The notes beneath the pieces are model-generated. The model was not told where the DNA came from. It did no database searches and saw only the letters and a program-made list of their open reading frames with translations. Positions 42,500-49,241 of a stretch of 64,000 nt of DNA are shown one piece after another (within the stretch, counting starts at the first letter, position 1; each line of letters begins with the position of its first letter). The DNA lies in assembly GCF_030270585.1 (NCBI RefSeq), contig NZ_BSYI01000011.1, forward strand, positions 62,001-126,000, in the 5' to 3' direction. Source of the stretch: Paralimibaculum aggregatum. GTDB lineage: Bacteria > Pseudomonadota > Alphaproteobacteria > Rhodobacterales > Rhodobacteraceae. Made by a program: the position numbers and the translations under genes.

Positions 42500-42966
42500 C
42501 GCAATTTTGTCAACGCTCGCTCTACAGCTTCTTGTTTTGAAATTGAGCAATCGCTTCCGCGATTATTGCAACGCACATGAGCATGACCAGACATGACAAC
42601 ATGATTTCCACCAGACAGCTCCTGCGTGTTTATTAGTAAAACGGTCGCTGAGGCCGTGCTATAGCGCCCCGGAGCACGTTGTATGGACGTATCTAGCTCA
42701 ATAACAAAATTAGGTCGGCCGCCCTCTATAAAAACTGCCCCTCCCATCCTACGGACGTAGTTAAAAATGATATATGTATAGTTCTCTCTCTTTGGCTGGG
42801 ATAGCCCAAATGTGTAATTGTACTGCGGACCATAGTTGCTGCGCAGAGAGTTTAGGACCCGTTTTGCGGAGTTGTCATGGGCCACGTCAGCAGGAATACG
42901 ATTTCCACAGGAAATATTCGAGATCAATAAAATTAACACACATATACGTTTGAATGTACAATGCAT
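42496..42966 (-). CDS. putative lipoprotein, paralogue C of the same family
   Basis: The protein is 156 aa. The signal ends at C20 (ICVLILLISNISC). The core reads FGLSQPKRENYTYIIFNYVRR, then GGAVFIEGGRPNFVIELDTS, VVMSGHAHVRC and SDC six residues later, ending VERALTKLR. This aligns with paralogues A and B over the whole mature length. It is on the opposite strand and convergent with the three-gene operon. The frame is open upstream to 43089, but ATG 42966 gives the signal peptide. The function is unknown. Confidence 0.7.
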   Translation of the reverse strand: MHCTFKRICVLILLISNISCGNRIPADVAHDNSAKRVLNSLRSNYGPQYNYTFGLSQPKRENYTYIIFNYVRRMGGAVFIEGGRPNFVIELDTSIQRAPGRYSTASATVLLINTQELSGGNHVVMSGHAHVRCNNRGSDCSISKQEAVERALTKLR

Positions 42967-43092
42967 TGGGGAAACTTCCGTCGCAACACCTTTGATTTGA
43001 TCCAGTGTATCAGCTGCAGAGCGCCCATGATCGTCAGGCGCCAAGATTTTGGTGTCCAGGAGTGGTAGTGTCCAGAATCTTTCGCACATTTC

Positions 43093-43149
43093 TCATGCGA
43101 CGGCGGTTCCGGTTTCGGCCTTGGCGGCCATCAGCGGGTCCATGTTGAT
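43093..43149 (-). pseudogene. possible transposase C-terminal remnant
   Basis: The minus strand reads INMDPLMAAKAETGTAVA and then stops. This resembles the C-terminal tail of some IS transposases. TGA lies one codon upstream of it in the same frame, and the sequence GGACACTACC nearby could be an IS end. It is too short for a firm call. Confidence 0.25.
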
Positions 43150-43197
43150 GTATCAGGTTGTAGAAGCACCTTACCGCACGGCCCATTTCAGAAGGCC

Positions 43198-43722
43198 TTA
43201 AGACGGTCGAGGCGGAGCCATTCCCGCAAGAAGCTCGTCAGTTCCATCGAGCCAGCGCGCTGCCTCGCCTGCGTCGTCGTTGGCGCGAAGCTCCGCAGTC
43301 AGGCGGGTGAACGTAGGCACCGAGCGGATGACAATCTCAGCCAGGTCGACCTCGCTATCGGCATCAAGCATAAGCCACTGCGTGAGGTGAGCGGCTCCTT
43401 TGTTAATGTTGGTGCGTTCCGCTTTCGTGAGGAAGCTTCCCATCTTCGGACAAATGACGTTGGCTGGGTCGATCCCGATGTCAGACGCAATTAAGTCATC
43501 CGCGTTCGAGCGCTTTCCGCGAAGGAACTCATCAACCCGTCGTAGGGCTAAAAAACTGAGTAAAAGCGTGGCGTCAGAAACCAATTCGTGGCCGCGGCCC
43601 AAGCCTATAACCATCTCGTCAGGATCTTCATGCTGAGCGAAATCTCTGCACCAGACCTCGAATGCGAAGCAGTGATCAATGCACTCGCAAACCGTTGCAA
43701 TTCGAGCAGCCTTCTCGTCCAT
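43198..43722 (-). CDS. hypothetical cytoplasmic protein
   Basis: The protein is 174 aa and mostly helical, with no signal or membrane segment. A segment near residue 105 (RTNINKGAAHLTQWLML) resembles the NK..AHLT motif of several small helical proteins that include HEPN-like ones. The RxxxxH ribonuclease motif is not evident, so I make no functional claim. It is isolated between the lipoprotein cluster and the left end of the prophage, and its GC is intermediate. Confidence 0.55.
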   Translation of the reverse strand: MDEKAARIATVCECIDHCFAFEVWCRDFAQHEDPDEMVIGLGRGHELVSDATLLLSFLALRRVDEFLRGKRSNADDLIASDIGIDPANVICPKMGSFLTKAERTNINKGAAHLTQWLMLDADSEVDLAEIVIRSVPTFTRLTAELRANDDAGEAARWLDGTDELLAGMAPPRPS

Positions 43723-43881
43723 AGTTCAAGCTTGCATAGACGATCATCGTACGCAATTGCCCATCCCGTAAGATCCGCATTCGAGCGGCTGTGATGGCTG
43801 TTGGAACAGGTTGCCGGATATCGTTGCCGCACCATCCGAGCCGACGAGCGGTGCGCTTGCGGAGGCGGCCCGGTGTGCCGC

Positions 43882-44445
43882 TCACAGCCCGCAGGCGGAA
43901 CGCATCGCCGCGCTCAGCCGGGCGATGTCGCGGAGGCCATAGCGCGGGCCCTTGGCGCGCAGGATGCGCTCGGCCGTGGCCGCCCAGCCGGCCGGGCAGG
44001 CGATGCGCCGGCCCTCGCAGCCGGCCAGCAGCACCGCGCCCGCATCGGCGCCGCGCGGCAGCCGGTAGCGATCTGCGCCGCTGCGGATCAGGTTCGCGGC
44101 GATCCGCGTCTCGGTCGCCGAGCAGATCACCGCGGCCGGGCGCCCGGCCGGGATCGGCACGCTGTCCACCGCGCAGGCCGGCGGCGGCGGCACCGCGGGG
44201 CGGAGCAGCTGCGCGGCGAGATCCGCCGGCCAGCGGATGGTGACGTGCAGCCCGTAGCGCGCCGCGACCTTGCCGTCCGTGCTCGGCACGATCACCCCGA
44301 CCTGGCACGCCCGGTGGTGCGGCGGCACCGTCATCAGGTGCTGGCCGCGCTCCCAGGCGGCGGCCGGGGCTGCCCACCAGCCGAGCACGAAGGCCGCGAC
44401 CACGGCCGCGACCAGGCGGGCATATTCCCAGAGCTTCACGGTCAT
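43882..44445 (-). CDS. prophage hypothetical protein with N-terminal membrane anchor
   Basis: The protein is 187 aa. One N-terminal hydrophobic helix (RLVAAVVAAFVLGWWAAPAAA) is followed by a soluble, cysteine-containing domain (HRACQVGVIVPS, VICSATETRIAANL, GWAATAERILR). It is the last gene of the lysis-end cluster. Its ATG overlaps the stop of the preceding gene (ATGA). The family is not recognised. Confidence 0.65.
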   Translation of the reverse strand: MTVKLWEYARLVAAVVAAFVLGWWAAPAAAWERGQHLMTVPPHHRACQVGVIVPSTDGKVAARYGLHVTIRWPADLAAQLLRPAVPPPPACAVDSVPIPAGRPAAVICSATETRIAANLIRSGADRYRLPRGADAGAVLLAGCEGRRIACPAGWAATAERILRAKGPRYGLRDIARLSAAMRSACGL

Positions 44446-44636
44446 GCGTCACCCTCCTCGCGTTCCCGCGCGCGCTGCTCGAGGCGCGCCCGGATATTGC
44501 CGTTGATGGTCTCGAGCCGGGCCCGCGCATAGGCCCGCGCCTCCTCGCCGGCGCCCTGCGCCTCTGCCTGGCTCAGCGCATAGTCGAGCCCGCGCAGCGC
44601 GACCTCGAGGCCGAGCATCCACGCCTTATCGCTCAT
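44442..44636 (-). CDS. small helical prophage protein
   Basis: The protein is 64 aa, probably one long charged helix or coiled coil (LSQAEAQGAGEEARAYARAR, RARLEQRAREREEGDA). It overlaps both neighbours by 4 nt (ATGA). It sits among the lysis-end genes and its role is unknown. Confidence 0.65.
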   Translation of the reverse strand: MSDKAWMLGLEVALRGLDYALSQAEAQGAGEEARAYARARLETINGNIRARLEQRAREREEGDA

Positions 44637-44914
44637 GGCATCACTCCCGTTTCGATCTGCGCGACCCAGCCGAGCACCCGCAGCACGGTCGCCTGCGTCG
44701 CCGGATAGTCGCGGCGGCAGACGCCGACCGCCTGCCCGTCGAGAACATCGAGCCGCGCCAGATCCTCGGGCGCGAGCGCGCCGCGGATCGCGTGAGCGCT
44801 GGCCGAGGCGCTGTCATACTCGGCGCAGGCATCGGACAGCGCAGCCGTCCAGTCCGGCTCGCCGCAGCCGGTGAGCGCCAGCGCCGCGGCGAGGGCGAGC
44901 GCCGCGCGGCTCAC
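44633..44914 (-). CDS. prophage lipoprotein (possible spanin-like)
   Basis: The protein is 93 aa from GTG 44914, which overlaps the stop of the holin-like gene (GTGA). The N-terminus MSRAALALAAALALTGC ends in a good lipobox (LTGC). Two later cysteines lie in SDACAEY and GVCRRDY. A small lipoprotein in the lysis cassette suggests an outer-membrane spanin subunit, but no spanin motif proves it. Confidence 0.6.
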   Translation of the reverse strand: MSRAALALAAALALTGCGEPDWTAALSDACAEYDSASASAHAIRGALAPEDLARLDVLDGQAVGVCRRDYPATQATVLRVLGWVAQIETGVMP

Positions 44915-45216
44915 GATGCACCGCCCGGCTTGCCGCCCGGGATGGTCCAGCCGAAGAGCGTGAGCTCGGCCTTGCCGGTGATGCGGAGATAGTTGCCGAC
45001 GGCGCGCATGATCACGGCCGCGAGGGCCGCATCGAGCGCGGTGAGATCGCCGAGCCATTCGGCGGCGAAGCTATCCGGCTCGCCGAGATCCACGCCCATG
45101 ATCCGGGCGATCATGGCGAGGATCGCGAGCGCCGAGCCGATCTTGGCCCAGGTGCTCGCGGCGATCAGCGCCGGCAGCTGCTCCGGCGCGGCGCTGTCGT
45201 TGAAGGCGTCGGTCAT
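44911..45216 (-). CDS. holin-like small membrane protein
   Basis: The protein is 101 aa with a hydrophobic segment near residues 25-42 (KIGSALAILAMIARIMGV) and a second, weaker one near 60-75 (ALDAALAAVIMRAVGNYL), and a short tail. Its position directly after the endolysin gene supports a holin. The sequence itself is not diagnostic. Confidence 0.5.
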   Translation of the reverse strand: MTDAFNDSAAPEQLPALIAASTWAKIGSALAILAMIARIMGVDLGEPDSFAAEWLGDLTALDAALAAVIMRAVGNYLRITGKAELTLFGWTIPGGKPGGAS

Positions 45217-45279
45217 GTCGTCTCTCCATGGCGAAGGGCCCGCCGGGGGCGGGCGGTCAGGTCGGCGGTGGTCGGGTGG

Positions 45280-46080
45280 TCAGGTGTGCGGCAGCCCGGC
45301 GGCGCGGCGCAGGACCGCGGCGAAGAGGCCGTCGGCCTCGACATCAAGCCGCTCCATCGCAGCCTCCTCGGCGGCGATGGTACGGGGCCCCCGGATGCCG
45401 TCGACCGGCCCCGGCGAGAACTCGTGGCGGAGGGCGCGCTGCATGTCGGAGACGTTGGGCTCGCCGGCGAGCACCCGGCGCGCGCGGGTGGTCATCGCCG
45501 CCCGCTCCTCGGCATGGAGCATCGCCGGGCCGTTGATCCCCCTGGTGATCAGGTCGCCCTGTCCCATCCGGGCCCACCACTCGAGCGTGCGGCCCGCGAC
45601 CCGCGTGCGCTCGAACCAGGCGCGGGCGATGGCCCAGAACGGGGCCGGCTCCGAGGCGAGCTCGGGCTGGTCCTCGAGCGGCAGGCCGACCCACTCGCCG
45701 ACGGTGCGGTAGTTGCCGCGCCCGGTCAGGCCCGGCCCGCGCCCGCGGTAGCGGTAGCCGTCGCCGCTCGCCTCCGGGCCGTTGCCGTTGCGGTTGGCAT
45801 AGGCGCGGTTGGCGATCAGCTCGGGCTTGAAGGCATGGGCGTGCGCCGCCTCCGGGTCGCCGCGATAGGCGCTGAAGACGTCCATGAGCCGGCTCGGCGA
45901 ATAGCCAAGCCGTTCCTCGAAATGCTGGTATCCGCCGGTCTCGACGGCGAACTGCCCGATCATGTGGCCGAGCACCGACACATCGAGCCCGGCCAGCGCA
46001 TCGGGCGCGGCGGCAGCGTAGGGGGCCGAGACGCGCGGGGCGGCCGAGCAGGCCAGGACAGCGGTGGTGATGGGTCTCAT
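45280..46080 (-). CDS. GH19-type endolysin
   Basis: The protein is 266 aa. The segment MIGQFAVETGGYQHFEERLGYSP carries the first catalytic glutamate of chitinase-19-like lysozymes. FANRAYANRNGN-type and YRYRGRGPGLTGRGNY are standard for phage GH19 endolysins. A C-terminal peptidoglycan-binding-like unit (VSDMQRALRHEFSPGPVDGI) follows. The start MRPITTAVLACSAAPRVSAPY at 46080 is chosen, since longer frames overlap the next gene. The hydrophobic start may act as a weak signal. It degrades peptidoglycan to release phage. Confidence 0.85.
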   Translation of the reverse strand: MRPITTAVLACSAAPRVSAPYAAAAPDALAGLDVSVLGHMIGQFAVETGGYQHFEERLGYSPSRLMDVFSAYRGDPEAAHAHAFKPELIANRAYANRNGNGPEASGDGYRYRGRGPGLTGRGNYRTVGEWVGLPLEDQPELASEPAPFWAIARAWFERTRVAGRTLEWWARMGQGDLITRGINGPAMLHAEERAAMTTRARRVLAGEPNVSDMQRALRHEFSPGPVDGIRGPRTIAAEEAAMERLDVEADGLFAAVLRRAAGLPHT

Positions 46081-46093
46081 TGGTGGCCCTCGA

Positions 46094-46423
46094 TCAGCGG
46101 GCCGCCGCTGAGCGCTCCTCGAGCGCCCGGATCGCGCCGCGGTTCTCCTTGATGGCCTCCTCGACGGCGAGGAACCGGCGCAGCGCCTCGGCGCGGTCCC
46201 GGTCGGCATCGAGGCGCGTGTAGCGTTCGGAGGCCTGCACGGTCAGGAACTCGATCCGCGCCCCCATCGCCTGCACGCGCTCGGTGAGCGCGGCCTGCCC
46301 GATCTCGAGGCTGTTCAGCTTGGCATAGAGCCCGAGCGCTGCCCCCGCCACGATCGGCGTTGAGGCAGCGGTGATCCAGCGGAGCACGCTGGCCGCGGTA
46401 ATCGGCGTTCCGTTCACAGTCAT
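46094..46423 (-). CDS. prophage small membrane-anchored coiled-coil protein
   Basis: The protein is 109 aa. One transmembrane helix (RWITAASTPIVAGAALGLYA) is followed by a long heptad-rich helix (LNSLEIGQAALTERVQAMGA through EENRGAIRALEE). This layout occurs in i-spanin-like or tail-associated phage proteins. It lies 13 nt before the endolysin gene. The assignment is tentative. Confidence 0.6.
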   Translation of the reverse strand: MTVNGTPITAASVLRWITAASTPIVAGAALGLYAKLNSLEIGQAALTERVQAMGARIEFLTVQASERYTRLDADRDRAEALRRFLAVEEAIKENRGAIRALEERSAAAR

Positions 46424-46477
46424 GGTCCACCCCCGAGGAAGTTGCGGTTGCGCGTCGTCTTGAAGAAGGCGGCTGGC

Positions 46478-48808
46478 TCAGAACTGCATCAGCAGCCTGT
46501 TGCCGCCGAAGCGGGCGTCGAAATACCCCATCTCCTGGCGGCGCAGGATCGACGGATCGCTGACCATCAGCCCGCCGTAGAAATGCCCGGTGAAGAGGCC
46601 CCGGAACATCTGCACCGGGTGGCTCGTGGCATCGGCAAGGGCGGTCGGCGTGCCGGGCGAGAAGGTGCCCGTGTGCCGGTCGAAGCTGTAGCCGTGGTTC
46701 GCACTCGCCACGCCCGAGCCGAGGCGCAGGCTGTGCAGGTGCGGGTCCGCCCACATCGCCGCCCAGTCGGACTGGTAGATGCTGTCGATGCCCGACACCC
46801 CGTAATGCGGGGTGTCGTTCACATAGACCGCGATCTTCTTCGTGGCGCCCGAGACATCGAGCGCCCATTCGACCCCGCCGCCGTTGCTGCGGGCAAGGAA
46901 GCGCTGCGTGTTGCCGAGCACCGGGGCGAAGTCGCTCACCGCCCACTGGAACAGCAGCGCGGCGGCACTGTGGCCGGTGTCCGTGACGAGAGCGCCGCCG
47001 CTGGGGATCTCGAGGTAGTAGGCGCCGTCGGCGTTCTGCCGGAGCACCGGGTAGACGCTGCCGAGCACGCTATCGTGGATCCAGTCGATCTGACCGCGCT
47101 GGCCGTTGACGCGCTCGACGTTGTCGCCCACCGAGGGCGTGCCGCCGCCCTGCTTGACGCAGGCATCCGGCTGGATGATCCACCAGTCGCCGGTCTCGCC
47201 ATCGTTGAAACGCTCTGCCGGGGTCCACGGCCGTGCCATCACGAAATCATCCACCCGCGGGCGCTGCGCCAGCGGCAGGCCCATGCCGCCCTCATGCGCC
47301 GACCTGATCCGCGGGGCGCCCTTCCAGAGCTCGCGCTCGTTGCGCAAGGTCTTGCCGAAGGCGAGCTGCGCGCCGGTCCAGTAGAAGAGCTCGGTGCCGG
47401 CCTCCCATTCCGCGCCGCCGGCCTTGGTGAGATGGATGGTGCCGGCGGCGGCGTCGGCGATGGTGGCGACGCCCGCGCTGCGGCTCGGATGGGTCTCGGA
47501 GGGCTCCCAGGTGTGGAAGCCCTGCACCGGGCTCTCGCTCGCATGCGGGGTCTCCGAGAGTTCGACCCACTCCGTCGTGAGGTCGCCGGTCGCGCCCTGC
47601 TTGTCGACCGTCACGATGATCGTCTTGTTGTCGCCGCTCATCGTGACCGTGCCGATATACGGGTCGGGCTGCACGGCGAAGCCGGCCCAGCGGGCCATCG
47701 TGATCATGTTGCGCCGGCAGGCCCGCTCCTGCGAGGCGGTGCCGTCGGAATGGCCGCCGTCGACCTTGCGGTCACCCTGCATCGAGCCGGACAGGTAGCC
47801 CTTCAGCGCCGCGTAATCGTGGATCCGCTCGCCCGCCGTCCAGACCGACCCCTGCCGCCCGCCGGCGGCGACGGGGTTGGCAAAGAGCATGTCGAAATCC
47901 TGCGTCCAGGTCGGATAGGTGCCGCTCGGATACTCGAGCTGCGCCCCGTCGCCGCGCGCGAGGATGATGTCGGCATCGGCCGGGAACGGCGAGCCGTCGC
48001 GGAGGTAGTGATCATAGGGCGTGTCGACGCCGTCGATGAACTCGTCATACTCCTCGGGCTGGTCGAGCGAGACCTCGTAGTTGAGGTAATGCGCGTTCAC
48101 ATCCGCGCCGCCGACCGCGGCGACCCGCTCGACATCCGACCACTGCCAGTCCGTGTCGGCGTCGTTCACGAGCTTCTCGTAGCCGGCGCCGTTGACCGAG
48201 AGCACCATGACGATGCAGGGCGTGTTGGACCAGGCGCCCCATTCCTCGGCCGCCGCGGCCCAGTTCACGGGATGCGCGCCGCCATCGTCGAGCCGGCGCT
48301 TGACCACCGTGCCGGTGCCCGGCTCGCCCGGGTTGATGTTCAGATCGACGATGACGACCGGGCCGGGGTTCACCGGCACCCGGGTCGCCGCCGCCCCGTG
48401 CCAGGAGGTGCCGGCATTGGACTGCCCGACCAGCGTGAAGCGGTGCCCGACCCCGCAGAGCTGCGTCGGCTGCTCGACCAGCGAAGTCGCGTTCTTCGGC
48501 CGGGCCTCGATCTTCCACCAGTCGTCGGTCGACCGGGCATGCACGAGCGTCGCGGTGCCGGAGCCCGCGGAAAGATCGTCGCCCCCGGCGTCGGTCCAGC
48601 CAGTGATCTCGGCGCTGTCGCTCGCGCGCAGAACGCGGATCTGCACCGGGCCGGTGAGGTTGCTCGCGGTCCATGAGAGGCTGATCGTGCCGTTGCCGGT
48701 GACCTTGTCGGCCTTCCAGACATGGGGATCGTCGATCGCGTCGATCGCAAACGCGGGTGGCGCCGCCGCCTCCTGGGCGGCAGCGAGATAGCCGATCGGC
48801 GTGTGCAT
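46478..48808 (-). CDS. phage tail protein with SGNH/sialate-O-acetylesterase-like domain
   Basis: The protein is 776 aa. An N-terminal beta-rich part runs to about residue 110. An SGNH-type block I, HRFTLVGQSNAG, follows with nucleophile S130, and DGGHSDGTASQ around residue 330 may give the Asp/His. A central module (residues about 350-470) is fibronectin-like. The C-terminal 200 residues (AGGARVEWALDVS-like, LRLGSGVASANHGYSFDRHTGTF) look like a concanavalin-type lectin fold. Such proteins de-acetylate or recognise surface glycans. Between the tail tip and lysis genes it is the likely receptor-binding or depolymerase component. Confidence 0.7.
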   Translation of the reverse strand: MHTPIGYLAAAQEAAAPPAFAIDAIDDPHVWKADKVTGNGTISLSWTASNLTGPVQIRVLRASDSAEITGWTDAGGDDLSAGSGTATLVHARSTDDWWKIEARPKNATSLVEQPTQLCGVGHRFTLVGQSNAGTSWHGAAATRVPVNPGPVVIVDLNINPGEPGTGTVVKRRLDDGGAHPVNWAAAAEEWGAWSNTPCIVMVLSVNGAGYEKLVNDADTDWQWSDVERVAAVGGADVNAHYLNYEVSLDQPEEYDEFIDGVDTPYDHYLRDGSPFPADADIILARGDGAQLEYPSGTYPTWTQDFDMLFANPVAAGGRQGSVWTAGERIHDYAALKGYLSGSMQGDRKVDGGHSDGTASQERACRRNMITMARWAGFAVQPDPYIGTVTMSGDNKTIIVTVDKQGATGDLTTEWVELSETPHASESPVQGFHTWEPSETHPSRSAGVATIADAAAGTIHLTKAGGAEWEAGTELFYWTGAQLAFGKTLRNERELWKGAPRIRSAHEGGMGLPLAQRPRVDDFVMARPWTPAERFNDGETGDWWIIQPDACVKQGGGTPSVGDNVERVNGQRGQIDWIHDSVLGSVYPVLRQNADGAYYLEIPSGGALVTDTGHSAAALLFQWAVSDFAPVLGNTQRFLARSNGGGVEWALDVSGATKKIAVYVNDTPHYGVSGIDSIYQSDWAAMWADPHLHSLRLGSGVASANHGYSFDRHTGTFSPGTPTALADATSHPVQMFRGLFTGHFYGGLMVSDPSILRRQEMGYFDARFGGNRLLMQF

Positions 48809-48817
48809 GGGTCGGTC

Positions 48818-49231
48818 CTAGGCGATGTCGAGCCCGGCTTCGGGGCTGAGGACGAAGGCGGCGATCAGGTCGTGCTCGCCGATATCGCCCGCCGCGAGCG
48901 CATCGGACCAGTAGTCGAGCCCCGCAGCGTCGGCCTCGCGGCCGAAGGCGTTGCGGTAGAGCTGCCCGACGAAGGCGTCGGCCGCGTCATCGTCGAAGGT
49001 GCGCGGCTCCTCGAGGCCGGCATCGAAGATCAGGCTGTCGGGCCCGGTCAGCGGGCCGCCGCCGGCCAGGTCCTGCGCGATGTCGAAGTGCTGCGTCGCC
49101 GCCGAGACGCCGGCGAAGAGCCCGCCGAGCGTGACCTCGAGCGCGAGCCCGGCCTCGTTGGCGATGGTGGTCTGGCTGCCGTCGTAGCGGTCGCCGAGCA
49201 GCGCCCGGCCGAGGGTGTCGATCAATTCCAC
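48818..49231 (-). CDS. DUF4214 domain-containing phage protein
   Basis: The protein is 137 aa from GTG 49231, chosen because AGGAGG lies 8-10 nt upstream. The longer ATG form at 49282 would overlap the tail-tip gene. The C-terminal VGQLYRNAFGREADAAGLDYW is the DUF4214 motif (LYxxxxGRxxDxxGLxYW), a helical unit common in secreted and S-layer-associated proteins. Its role in the virion is unknown, perhaps as an accessory to the tail fibre. Confidence 0.75.
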   Translation of the reverse strand: MELIDTLGRALLGDRYDGSQTTIANEAGLALEVTLGGLFAGVSAATQHFDIAQDLAGGGPLTGPDSLIFDAGLEEPRTFDDDAADAFVGQLYRNAFGREADAAGLDYWSDALAAGDIGEHDLIAAFVLSPEAGLDIA

Positions 49232-49241
49232 TGGGGTCCTC

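Noticed and set aside
43198-43722. HEPN ribonuclease toxin
   Set aside because: An NK..AHLT segment is suggestive, but the RxxxxH active-site motif is not evident and there is no antitoxin-like neighbour.
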